Positions 1-8,240 of a stretch of DNA of 64,000 nucleotides are shown piece by piece (position 1 is the first letter of the stretch; each line of letters starts with the position of its first letter). The translations under genes were made by a program, and so were the position numbers. The stretch is from Bryobacteraceae bacterium (GTDB lineage Bacteria; Acidobacteriota; Terriglobia; Bryobacterales; Bryobacteraceae), in assembly GCA_947458745.1 (NCBI GenBank), contig CANGYQ010000011.1, positions 1 through 64,000 of the forward strand, in the 5' to 3' direction. The notes beneath the pieces are model-generated. The model saw nothing but the letters and a program-made list of their open reading frames with translations. It had not been told where the DNA came from and ran no database searches.

Positions 1-300
1 CCACTGCTTCAGCGTCTCCACCTCGGCCGCCGTTAGCCGGGCACCGGAGGGCGGCATGGAGAAGCCCTCCTTGGTGCTCAACACGCGTTCGATCAACCTG
101 CTTTCGCCAGACTTGCCGGGCAGGATGGCGGGGCCGGAATAGCCGCCCTTCAATCCCGCCTCCCGGTCGTCCAGACGCAGGCCGCTCATCTGTTGAGATG
201 GGCCGTGACAGGCCAGGCACCGCTTCTGCAGCAGTGCCCGCACCTCGGTGGTCTGCGCGGCTAAACCAGCGCTGAGTCCGACGAAAAGCAGTACCCTCAT
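1..300 (-). CDS. Planctomycete-type cytochrome c domain protein (C-terminus cut by window edge)
   Basis: Only the first 100 residues are visible; the gene runs off the left edge. A short signal peptide (about residues 1-16) is followed by a class I heme-binding motif C28-L-A-C31-H32 and the stretch GGYSGPAILPGKSGESRLIE, which is typical of the PSCyt1 family (PF07635). A likely axial Met is in the SMPP motif near residue 83. Such domains sit at the N-terminus of large exported proteins carrying PSD1, LamG or dehydrogenase modules, so the missing part may be long. It starts 7 bases after the NIPSNAP gene stop, which suggests an operon. Electron-transfer role is inferred from the family. Confidence 0.8.
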   Translation of the reverse strand, partial: MRVLLFVGLSAGLAAQTTEVRALLQKRCLACHGPSQQMSGLRLDDREAGLKGGYSGPAILPGKSGESRLIERVLSTKEGFSMPPSGARLTAAEVETLKQW

Positions 301-307
301 GTTTAGA

Positions 308-700
308 TTATTTCAGCTTTGAGAAGTCGGTCGCGTCCATGTAGACCCGATCTACTTTCAGCACGATCTTGCCGTCCTTCTCGGATTCGGTGCGAGCCTT
401 CACCCAAACCGGGTCCTTGCCGAAGTCGGCCCAGGACTTGTCGGCGGCGGCCTTGCTTTCGTGCTTCAAGACGTAGATCAAAGTGTTTTTCTTGGCCGGT
501 TCATCCTGGGGAACCCAGTAGCCAATGTTCACCATGCCGTGCTTTTCAAACAGCGCGGTGGTGTGGTCCTTGAATCGGGCCAGCAGGTTGGGCAGCTTTC
601 CTTCGTGGGTCGTGTAGGTGCGGAGTTCGTAAACCGCCGCTTGGGCGCTAAGCGCGGTGAACGCAGTCATCAGCGCGGCAACAGAGAGCAATCGCTTCAT
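308..700 (-). CDS. Exported NIPSNAP-family protein
   Basis: 130 residues. A signal peptide (MKRLLSVAALMTAF..., cleavage near AQA-AV at about 21) is followed by one NIPSNAP domain (PF07978): it opens with VYELRTYTTHEGK and has the helix with LLARFKDHTTALFEKHGM, then YWVPQDEP and a second half ending in the VDRVYMDAT strand. NIPSNAP domains are ferredoxin-like dimeric alpha/beta barrels; secreted single-domain versions are common in Acidobacteriota and their biochemical role is unknown. A reading frame extends about 100 residues upstream but that part lacks domain content; the start was placed at the ATG that begins the signal peptide (an adjacent ATG at 703 is equally possible). It probably leads a two-gene operon with the cytochrome gene downstream. 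Confidence 0.8.
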   Translation of the reverse strand: MKRLLSVAALMTAFTALSAQAAVYELRTYTTHEGKLPNLLARFKDHTTALFEKHGMVNIGYWVPQDEPAKKNTLIYVLKHESKAAADKSWADFGKDPVWVKARTESEKDGKIVLKVDRVYMDATDFSKLK

Positions 701-820
701 CATGAAGCCGATCATATCGCGGTCACCAGCGTGGTGTCGAAATATCGTCCATGGTTCTGCTGACTTGCGCTGCCGTTCCGGGTGCGGCCAACGCCGGTTT
801 GCCGATGGTGGGATCGGCCT

Positions 821-3800
821 ATGCCGGAAACCATCTACAAGCTTGATCCGCGCCGCACGGTGCACTTGCGAGGCTTTGACGGACTTGGCGCGTCTGCCGC
901 TCTCCATTCGGCCACTGCTACGGGCTTCAAAGCCAGCGGGACCTTCCGCGATGCGGCGGACTTTGCGGTCGTGGTGCTCTACGATGCCGACAACTTCTTT
1001 GAGCACCCGCGCCTACGCTACCTGCCGGACTTCAACTTCAGTGGCCTGACACTGCAGTTCGACCTCCGCTACACCGGCCTGATGCCGATCGATTCGCCCA
1101 AGTTCCCGACCATCGATTGGCCTTATCTCAGTGCGTTGCGCCCGGATGGCACGCCGATCCAGGTCCGCCTGTTCGACTATGCCCAGCAGGTGGGCGGCAC
1201 CTACTCTGCAGCCAGCGCGTCTTTCACCATTGAAGCGAACAACCCGAAGGCGTTTGACCGCGTGACGCTGTGGTATCTGAATTACGCGTTCGACTACATC
1301 GCACCGGCAGTGGAATGCTCGTTCACCTTTTCCGCCACCGGCATCCCGGGAACCACCCACGGACTGACCGTGCGCGGCATCGACTATGTCGTGACGGAGG
1401 TGCCGAACGAGAGCAACACGGCGCTGACGTCCCGCATTCTCGCGGCAGTCAGCAGTTGCCCGGATGTCACCGCGGCCCAGGTGGCGGGCAACCAGATCGA
1501 TGTCACCAACGGACGTGACGACGGTTTGGGCTACGTCGTCGCCTCCACCAGCGGCAATTCATTCACGATCTACGGCGTGGGTCCGAACAGCATCGCCGCC
1601 AATCTGGCGTGGCAGATCAATCAGTCGAATTTTGGCATCGGGAACATTCCCCTTTCGGCCAGCGCCGCCGGGGCCACCTTGACCGTGACCGCCGCGCGTC
1701 CCGGCGTGGATGGCAACTATCTGGGGATGTACGCCACATCCAAAAACTCGCGCCTGCGAACGACGGCGGAGTATGCGTCGTTTACCGGTGGCTCTTCTGA
1801 GGCCTCGTGGCGGGTGACGCTGGACTTTGCCGCGCTCGGCCTGAGTGAAGTCCGCCGCATGTGGCTGACGCTGGCCCCACCGTTGGCCTACGGGGCCGCG
1901 ATTTCTGGGACCGACTGGGAAGCCGATTTCGCCAACTGGACCGTCACTGGTCCTGTCGCTACCCGGCGGTTGGCCGTGGCTGGGCCGGATAGTGTTCGGG
2001 TGGAAGAAGATGACTCCTGGTGCAGCTTCTCGGGCCAGTGGAGCACGGAGGACGGCTTCTTCTCGAAAGGCTATGCCGCGCGGACTGAGACGGCAGACAG
2101 CACCGTCACCATCCGGTACCACTGCGGCTCCGTGCATGACGTCTGGGTGGGGACATCGCTCTTCACCGGGTACGGCCAGTTTGGCGTGCGCCTGGATGAT
2201 GACACGGAAACCACGCTCAACTGTGCACTCGTGACGGACGAACCGGTGAACACGCGACGCCGCGTGCGGTCCGGCGTGCCGCCGGGGGAACACGTGGTGG
2301 TGCTCCGCAGCTTGAACAGTGCGCCGGTCTTCTTCGACTTTCTGGAAGCCGCTGTGTCCGGTGATGTGCCGGACCCCATGCCCGCGAACACTACCATGTC
2401 GCCGGCGCTCGATTATTCGACCGACCACACCTACAAGATGCCTCCTGCGCGCCTGATGTGGAGCTTTGATCAACTGGGCTTTGCCGCACCGCTGAATGAG
2501 TACATCGGCGTCTTCTGGTGGAACCAGCGGCGGCGAATGGGTGCGGTGATCCCGTCGGCGACGGTGACCTTCAGCGGCAGCTACCTACCCGGCGATGCCA
2601 TCTTTGTCACCATCGGCTCTCAGACGTTTGGCAAGAGCGTGTTCGCCAATGAAAGCCTGGATGTGTTCGCACGCCACTTCGCGGCAGCCATCAATGCGGG
2701 TTCGGTGGGCGTCTATGCCAGTGCCACCGGTGCCGTACTCATCATTACCAGCCGTTCGCCGCAGCCAGCCTTTTCATTCACTTTCAGTGCGACGGCGGCG
2801 GTCAATGGTGCCTTGACCGGTGCCGTCAGTTGGACCGGTTCGCTTTCCGGCGGCATCCCCGGAACCTGGGAGATTGATCCGGCCGCGCCGGTGACGCTGA
2901 ATCGCGGCGCGCGGGAGTGGCACCGGGACCTGTTCATGGAGTGTGCCACCCGGTCCCGCGAGGTGACGGTGGCGTCGTCGATGGAACTGGTTAATCCGCC
3001 CGCGGCGTTTGCGGGGCTTTTCCCGGATGGGGCGGTGGCGGAGACGGCGATCGGCTTCGGCAACCTGAAGTCCACCCACTGCGCCTTTTCGAGCGGGATG
3101 CGGGAGTATCACAAGAAACTGTTTCTTGAAGTGGCCACGTTGATGGCGGAAGCGGGCCTCACGCCGTCGCTTCAGTTGGGTGAGTTTGTCTGGTGGTTCT
3201 TTTCGAACCAAAGCGCCAGCCAGCCCAACGGCGGCATGGCCTTCTATGATGCCGAAACGATGGCCCAGGCGCAGTCCGCCCTGGGCCGACCGCTGCACGT
3301 GTTCCGCACCCCCATCGATGACCCTGAAGTGAACGGCGGCGCGGATGCCCGGTTCCTCCGGAACCGATTGCGCGACTACGCGGCGGCCATCATGACGCAT
3401 GTCCGCTCCAGCCACCCCGGAGCTCAATTCGAGCTGCTCTTTCCCTACGACGTCAACCACCCGGTCCCGGCCGGGACCAACCAACTGGGCGGACGCCTGA
3501 ACCGCTTCGTCAATCTGCCAATTGAGTGGGAAAGCAAGGCGACCAGCGGCCTGGACCGGCTGAAGATGGAGGCGCTGGATTTCGGGGCCTGGTCGCGCGA
3601 CCTGGACCTTTGTGCGACGGCGATTTCCTTTCCGTTTACGCTGGAATGGCCGAGGGCTTCTGTCCGGTATCTGGTGCCGGTTTTCCGCGCCGCGGCGCCT
3701 TGGGAACGGGAATATTTGCTGGCCAAGGGGTTGGGGATTTCTGTTATCAACCTGTGGGCTTACGACCAGTTCTGCCTGTTCGGTCTTGACCCCCGGGAGC

Positions 3801-3832
3801 CGCGCCGTCGCACCCGGACGCAGTTCAGTTGA
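821..3832 (+). CDS. Large orphan protein resembling phage non-contractile tail sheath-like proteins
   Basis: 1003 residues, no signal peptide. The N-terminal ~150 residues (MPETIYKLDPRRTVHLRGFD...) form an acidic, aromatic-rich beta domain. Two beta-sandwich-like modules follow, near residues 170-330 (SFTFSATGIPGTTHGLTVRG) and 580-690 (VTFSGSYLPGDAIFVTIGSQ), both containing a stretch of the type 'ANLAWQIN/ARHFAAAIN', so an internal duplication is likely. The C-terminal ~300 residues resemble a TIM barrel with many Trp and Tyr. From memory the architecture matches proteins named non-contractile tail sheath protein in Bryobacteraceae, but I cannot search. No other tail, capsid or integrase gene is nearby. 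Start chosen at the ATG giving the conserved MPET start; an upstream in-frame start adds 13 residues. Function not established. Confidence 0.5.
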   Translation: MPETIYKLDPRRTVHLRGFDGLGASAALHSATATGFKASGTFRDAADFAVVVLYDADNFFEHPRLRYLPDFNFSGLTLQFDLRYTGLMPIDSPKFPTIDWPYLSALRPDGTPIQVRLFDYAQQVGGTYSAASASFTIEANNPKAFDRVTLWYLNYAFDYIAPAVECSFTFSATGIPGTTHGLTVRGIDYVVTEVPNESNTALTSRILAAVSSCPDVTAAQVAGNQIDVTNGRDDGLGYVVASTSGNSFTIYGVGPNSIAANLAWQINQSNFGIGNIPLSASAAGATLTVTAARPGVDGNYLGMYATSKNSRLRTTAEYASFTGGSSEASWRVTLDFAALGLSEVRRMWLTLAPPLAYGAAISGTDWEADFANWTVTGPVATRRLAVAGPDSVRVEEDDSWCSFSGQWSTEDGFFSKGYAARTETADSTVTIRYHCGSVHDVWVGTSLFTGYGQFGVRLDDDTETTLNCALVTDEPVNTRRRVRSGVPPGEHVVVLRSLNSAPVFFDFLEAAVSGDVPDPMPANTTMSPALDYSTDHTYKMPPARLMWSFDQLGFAAPLNEYIGVFWWNQRRRMGAVIPSATVTFSGSYLPGDAIFVTIGSQTFGKSVFANESLDVFARHFAAAINAGSVGVYASATGAVLIITSRSPQPAFSFTFSATAAVNGALTGAVSWTGSLSGGIPGTWEIDPAAPVTLNRGAREWHRDLFMECATRSREVTVASSMELVNPPAAFAGLFPDGAVAETAIGFGNLKSTHCAFSSGMREYHKKLFLEVATLMAEAGLTPSLQLGEFVWWFFSNQSASQPNGGMAFYDAETMAQAQSALGRPLHVFRTPIDDPEVNGGADARFLRNRLRDYAAAIMTHVRSSHPGAQFELLFPYDVNHPVPAGTNQLGGRLNRFVNLPIEWESKATSGLDRLKMEALDFGAWSRDLDLCATAISFPFTLEWPRASVRYLVPVFRAAAPWEREYLLAKGLGISVINLWAYDQFCLFGLDPREPRRRTRTQFS

Positions 3833-3929
3833 CAGATCGGCCACCGCAACCTCGTTGTGTCGCCGTTCGCCCCTCCGCGGGTGACTTCTCGTGGCGCGGA
3901 CCGCTACACTGGGTGCTTCCGTCTCCGCT

Positions 3930-4991
3930 ATGGCTTGGAAGCTCTACGACAACTGGATCAGCAACTGGGAGAACCACCTCTGCTTTCGCTCCACCGACCG
4001 CGTCGTGCGGCCCTTTGAATGGGGCCTGGATGCGGTGGAGCATTGGGTGGAGGGTCGCTTACGGCGCAACGGCCACAATGATGAGCAGTGGCTGCACGCC
4101 ATCAATCAGGCAGCGATCGCCCAGAGCGAAGAACTGTTCGGCTACCAGACGCCCACCGACTTCAGCCTCGCCGATGGGCTGCTGCGCTTCACCTCGCCCG
4201 CACTCTCGCCGCACCCCGCCAACAACACCGTCCATGGCCAGTGGTATCCGGTGCCGCGCCGCGAAGGCAAACGTAATGACCGGGCGGTGATCGTGCTGCC
4301 GCACTGGAATGCCTCGCTGGATCAACATGGTGGCCTGTGCCGCGGAATCCAGAAGTTCGGTATCCCTTCGCTGCGGTTGAGCCTGCCCTATCACGACTAC
4401 CGGATGCCGCCCGAGTTGACGCGGGCCGACTACGCGGTCAGTTCCAATTTGGGGCGGACGCTGGAAGCCACGCGCCAAGCGGTGATCGACCTACGCTGCT
4501 GTGTCGATTGGCTGATACAACAGGGCTATTCCGAGATCGGCGTTGTGGGCACCAGCTTAGGCTCCTGCTATGCGTTTCTGGCCAGCGCGCACGACCCGCG
4601 GATTAAGGTGAACGTCTTCAACCACTGCTCGTCCAACTTTGGCGATGTGGTGTGGACGGGACTGTCGACGCTGCACATCAAGGAAACCGTACAGCACCAT
4701 CTGAACCGGGAGCGTCTGCGCAACATGTGGCAGGCAATTTCGCCGGTGAACTATATGGCGCGCTTCGCGAAACTCTCGCGCGGGGGCAAGAAGAAGTCGC
4801 ACTTCATTTATGCCAAGTACGACACCACATTTCTGCCGGAACTCTCCAAAGAGATCGTCCAGTGTGTCCGGGACCACGGCATTGACCATCGCCTGAGCGT
4901 GTTGCCCTGCGGCCACTACACGGTGGGTGAAACGCCGTTCAAGTTCATGGACGGCTACCTGATCGTCTCGACGTTCCTAAAGTGGCTGTAA
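3930..4991 (+). CDS. Alpha/beta-hydrolase family protein, cytoplasmic
   Basis: 353 residues. The nucleophile elbow GTSLG lies near residues 207-211 (Ser about 209) in the context EIGVVGTSLGSCYAFLA, and the probable catalytic His is in LPCGHYTVGE near residue 329; an acid in FIYAKYDTTF is the likely third member. The N-terminal ~100 residues (WKLYDNWISNWENHL, WGLDAVEHWVEGR) form an extra helical region, as in ABHD18-like hydrolases. No signal peptide. A GTG 39 bases upstream is in frame, but the ATG gives a more natural protein. The substrate cannot be told from the sequence. It begins about 100 bases after the large orphan gene; co-transcription is possible. Confidence 0.7.
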   Translation: MAWKLYDNWISNWENHLCFRSTDRVVRPFEWGLDAVEHWVEGRLRRNGHNDEQWLHAINQAAIAQSEELFGYQTPTDFSLADGLLRFTSPALSPHPANNTVHGQWYPVPRREGKRNDRAVIVLPHWNASLDQHGGLCRGIQKFGIPSLRLSLPYHDYRMPPELTRADYAVSSNLGRTLEATRQAVIDLRCCVDWLIQQGYSEIGVVGTSLGSCYAFLASAHDPRIKVNVFNHCSSNFGDVVWTGLSTLHIKETVQHHLNRERLRNMWQAISPVNYMARFAKLSRGGKKKSHFIYAKYDTTFLPELSKEIVQCVRDHGIDHRLSVLPCGHYTVGETPFKFMDGYLIVSTFLKWL

Positions 4992-5083
4992 TTCACTAAA
5001 CGCTGAATGGCTTGCGCGCAGCCCCAGGCATCACAGCTTGGGGTTGGACCCAATAGAAAAGGATTTTGGAATCCTGCCTCCCG

Positions 5084-6049
5084 CTAAGCCCCTGGTTGTG
5101 ACGCGTCCCGCTTCACCCAGCGGTAAGCCTTCACCGAGTTCTTCCAGAAATACTTTTCGGCCTGCGCCGGAGTCTTCGACTGGAAGTACTTTTGCACCAG
5201 CCCTAGCACCTCGGGGTAGGGAAGCCAGTTGTCGCTGTTGGGCCAATCGCTGCCATAAAGCACTCGATCTTCCCCAAACACCCCATACAGGCTGTCGAGC
5301 GTGGCCCGATACGTGCCGATATCGCGCGGGATCTCGCCATTCACCTTGCGGAACACCTCAGACAACTTAACGAACACTTGCGGCCGCTTCGCAAACTCCT
5401 GCAAGTGCCCCTGGTAACTCTTCAGCACCGCCGCGTCGGTAGGCGTTGGCATCTGCGGCAGATGGTCAATCACGATGCGCAGCTTCGGGGCAATGTCGGA
5501 AAGGCGCAGCAGCGCGTGGATCAAGCTGGGCGTCGGATTGGCGCTGTCCAGCGTCAGGTTGGCCTGCTCCAGCAGCTTGATGCCTGCGCGGAACTCCGGC
5601 TTGTCCAGTTCATCGGCCAGATTACGGCCCCAGAGGTTGCCGTAGCGGATGCCCAAGTAGAGCGGGTTCTTGTGCAGGCCTTCCAGTTGCTTGGCGAACT
5701 CCGGTTTGCCTGGGTCCAGGTTGCCGATCACACCCACGATGATCTTGTCCTTGGCGGCCACGTCCAGCACCCATTGGTTGTCTGACACCCAAGGGCTGGC
5801 CTCCACCTTGATCGCACCCACCACGCCCAGCGGCCCCGTGATCTTGCGGTACCGGTCCGGCATGGCGGGCTGGAAAAGCGTCTTGTTCGTTTTCTCCGGC
5901 CACGGCACGCCTTCCTTGCGCGTCGTATCGAACAAGTGGATGTGGGTATCGATGATGGGCATGGCGGCAGCTTGCAAGGCATCGGGCCACGCGGCAGCTG
6001 TGGCGCTGGCCCCTGAGGCAGCGAGAAATGATCGGCGGTTCACGCGCAT
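5084..6049 (-). CDS. Tat-exported amidohydrolase family 2 (lactonase-like) protein
   Basis: 321 residues. The N-terminus carries a twin-arginine signal (RRSFLAASGASATAAAW). The mature part is an Amidohydro_2 TIM barrel (PF04909): the metal-binding motif DTHIHLFD near residue 34, a central IDHLP motif, and the late aspartate in LYGSDWPNSDNW. The family includes L-fuconolactonase and related sugar-lactone hydrolases. It lies just downstream of a Tat-exported Gfo/Idh/MocA gene on the same strand, with only a ~37-base gap, which suggests a shared extracytoplasmic sugar-oxidation role. Substrate not determined. Confidence 0.82.
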   Translation of the reverse strand: MRVNRRSFLAASGASATAAAWPDALQAAAMPIIDTHIHLFDTTRKEGVPWPEKTNKTLFQPAMPDRYRKITGPLGVVGAIKVEASPWVSDNQWVLDVAAKDKIIVGVIGNLDPGKPEFAKQLEGLHKNPLYLGIRYGNLWGRNLADELDKPEFRAGIKLLEQANLTLDSANPTPSLIHALLRLSDIAPKLRIVIDHLPQMPTPTDAAVLKSYQGHLQEFAKRPQVFVKLSEVFRKVNGEIPRDIGTYRATLDSLYGVFGEDRVLYGSDWPNSDNWLPYPEVLGLVQKYFQSKTPAQAEKYFWKNSVKAYRWVKRDASQPGA

Positions 6050-6086
6050 ATTCTATTGCATTGCCTGGCCAAGTGGCGCAGTGTGA

Positions 6087-7262
6087 TTAAACCCGCGCCG
6101 TCCATTCCAGATCAGCCGCGTTCAACCGCCGGCCTTCGCGATACGAACGGTTGCCCGAATGCGCGGCATTGGCCGACACCACCGCCGTCGCCACGGTGCT
6201 GTTGGGCTGCTTCCGGCTCTTGATGCAATCCAGCCAGTTCTGCACGTGATCGATGGTGCCTTCCCGGTTCGGCCGCATTGTCATCACCGGCGGCGCTGAA
6301 TCCGGCTGATCATTGCGGTACATCTCAAACCCGCCGCGCTTCAGCCGCAGCACGCCTTCTGAGCCCCGCAACACAATCCCACCATCTTCCCGGCCCGACA
6401 ACAATGAGCCCTGGTAAGTAACAAAGTGGCCCTTCTCATACCGGCTGGTCAGCGAGATCGTGTCCGGGCAATCGAAGTGCTTGAAGTGCATCTTGGACCC
6501 CGTCGCGTTGGTCTCCTGCAACCGGTCGTCATCCATGATCCAGTGCACGCTATCCACCCAGTGCGAGAACAGGTCGGTCAAGTGGCCGCCGCCGTATTCC
6601 CAGAACCAGCGCCAGCGGCTCAGGCGGACCTTGTCGAAGTCCATATTCGGTGCGTTACCCTGCCAAGCCTTCCAGTCGATGCCATCACTTGGCGGCACCA
6701 CGCGTGTCCATTCAGACCGCACGTAATCCTGATACCAGTAGGTCTCCGCAAGATTCACCGTGCCCAGGCGGCCTTCCGCCACCAGTTGCTTCACCACGGA
6801 ATAGTGCGGCGTGCTGCGCTGTTGATAGCCCACTTGCACGATGCGGTTGGAATCAGCCACCGCCTTGATCACCCGCTCGCCTTCCTCCACCGTCTTGGTC
6901 AGAGGCTTCTCGCAATAGACGTCCTTGCCCGCCTTCACGGCCGCGATCACCATCGGGACATGCCAGTGGTCCGGGCTGCCGATTATGACGGCGTCGATGT
7001 CCGTCTTTGCCAGCAAGACATTGAAGTCCTTCACGGATTCGGCATCCTTGGCAAAGGTGCTGCGCGCCTTGTCGATCTGCGACGGGTTGACATCGTTCAC
7101 CGCCGCAATCGTCGTGCCTTCCAACCGCGAGGCGACGGTGGTGACATAAGAGCCCCGGCCACCGGCTCCAATCAAGCCAATGCGGATGCGATCGTTAGCT
7201 CCGAAAACTCGTTGGGCGGAAGCCGCGCTGGCGGCGGTGATGGCAAAACTGCGACGGGTCAC
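6087..7262 (-). CDS. Tat-exported Gfo/Idh/MocA family oxidoreductase
   Basis: 391 residues from a GTG start. An AAGGAG box ends 8 bases before this GTG, and the twin-arginine signal RRSFAITAASAAS begins right after it, so longer upstream frames are rejected. A Rossmann fold follows with GLIGAGGRG and the diagnostic VYCEKPLTKT motif; the C-terminal domain carries WFWEYGGGHLTDLFSHWVDS, as in the exported Planctomycete/Acidobacteria branch of the family. NAD(P)-linked sugar oxidation/reduction is known for the family; secreted members usually hold the cofactor tightly, as in glucose-fructose oxidoreductase. Operon with the downstream amidohydrolase is likely. Confidence 0.87.
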   Translation of the reverse strand: MTRRSFAITAASAASAQRVFGANDRIRIGLIGAGGRGSYVTTVASRLEGTTIAAVNDVNPSQIDKARSTFAKDAESVKDFNVLLAKTDIDAVIIGSPDHWHVPMVIAAVKAGKDVYCEKPLTKTVEEGERVIKAVADSNRIVQVGYQQRSTPHYSVVKQLVAEGRLGTVNLAETYWYQDYVRSEWTRVVPPSDGIDWKAWQGNAPNMDFDKVRLSRWRWFWEYGGGHLTDLFSHWVDSVHWIMDDDRLQETNATGSKMHFKHFDCPDTISLTSRYEKGHFVTYQGSLLSGREDGGIVLRGSEGVLRLKRGGFEMYRNDQPDSAPPVMTMRPNREGTIDHVQNWLDCIKSRKQPNSTVATAVVSANAAHSGNRSYREGRRLNAADLEWTARV

Positions 7263-7419
7263 GGGATGGTCTCCTTCACAATCGCGGGTGCGCCCGCGGG
7301 AACCAATATCTTGACACAAGCCCGGAGATCACTGGTGCCGCGCGCTGCTTATCTGCCCAAGTGGAACCCTGTTCCGAACGAGCGTTTGGAGAAACCCAGC
7401 AGCGCGGCGTCCACTTTGG

Positions 7420-7425
7420 TATGAT
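7420..7425 (+). promoter_or_regulatory. Possible extended -10 element of the PEP-CTERM gene
   Basis: TATGAT preceded by TTTGG lies about 100 bases before the PEP-CTERM start, in the divergent gap of 265 bases shared with the Gfo/Idh/MocA gene. No clear -35 box is placed 16-18 bases upstream. Weak support. Confidence 0.3.
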
Positions 7426-7527
7426 TTCGCAAACTGGGAGCTAAATTGGAAGTCCCGGCATATAGTCCTCGAGGAGCTTCGGCCTGCCCGGCCCCTTCCG
7501 AGGATCGCACTATTGGAGGAGAAGGAA

Positions 7528-8187
7528 ATGCTTATCAATGCTCGACTTGCCGCTTTCGGGGTGGCGGCGTGTGTGTTGACAACCATAGTGTCCGTCCCGG
7601 CCTCAGCCGCCGCACTCACGGTAACCACCACCGTCAGTGTGGCCGACATCGTCCCTGGCCTCGATGATTTCACCGGGGGAGCGCGGAATGTTCCGCCGTT
7701 CAGCGCTTTCAGCGGCGACCTGGCCGCGGGAGACGACTTCGACCTCACCATCAACTTCCTGCCCGGGGAGCAGTTAACCATCAATAACCTCAGCTTCATC
7801 TGGGCATTTTCATACGCCTTCGGTGGCTCGTCGGTCGTCAATGGAACCGGCACCTTGTCGCTGCTCGACGGCAGCGGAACGGTTCTGTATGCTTCTGTTT
7901 CCAAAACGACCGATGAGGGATTTGCGCACTTCGGCCAGAGTTTCATCAAATCCGATTTCATCGGATTGCCTACATCTGTGAGTTTTTCCGGCCTTCGCTA
8001 TGTGGGCAAATTGAATTCATACGCCGATCCGGGCGTCACGTCCCGCACCTACAACAATCCGGCATTTTACTTCACCGCCGATAGTTTCATCAGCACCAAC
8101 CTCACCCAGATTCCGGAGCCGTCTTCGATTCTTCTCCTGGCGACGGGTACGGTGCTGCTTCTCCGGCGCAAGTTTGCCCAACGGTAG
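7528..8187 (+). CDS. PEP-CTERM sorting domain protein
   Basis: 219 residues. Start decided by the GGAGGAGAAGG box directly before the ATG. An N-terminal signal peptide (about residues 1-29, ending VPASAAA) and a C-terminal PEP-CTERM signal (IPEPSSILLLATGTVLLLRR plus a basic tail) bracket a beta-rich Gly/Ser/Thr/Asp passenger without Cys. PEP-CTERM proteins are cut and anchored or released by an exosortase, usually linked to exopolysaccharide. The passenger sequence is not recognised. The exosortase is not in the window. Confidence 0.88.
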   Translation: MLINARLAAFGVAACVLTTIVSVPASAAALTVTTTVSVADIVPGLDDFTGGARNVPPFSAFSGDLAAGDDFDLTINFLPGEQLTINNLSFIWAFSYAFGGSSVVNGTGTLSLLDGSGTVLYASVSKTTDEGFAHFGQSFIKSDFIGLPTSVSFSGLRYVGKLNSYADPGVTSRTYNNPAFYFTADSFISTNLTQIPEPSSILLLATGTVLLLRRKFAQR

Positions 8188-8193
8188 GCCCTC

Positions 8194-8233
8194 GGCGCCG
8201 GCTCCACGCATTGCAAGCCGTGCTGCCGGCGCC
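8194..8233 (+). repeat. GC-rich inverted repeat after the PEP-CTERM gene
   Basis: Perfect 9-base arms, GGCGCCGGC at 8194-8202 and GCCGGCGCC at 8225-8233, separated by 22 bases. There is no T tract, so it is not a classic Rho-independent terminator. It lies at the left border of the decayed kinase/copper-protein region and may mark a rearrangement edge. Confidence 0.5.
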
Positions 8234-8240
8234 TAGCCAG

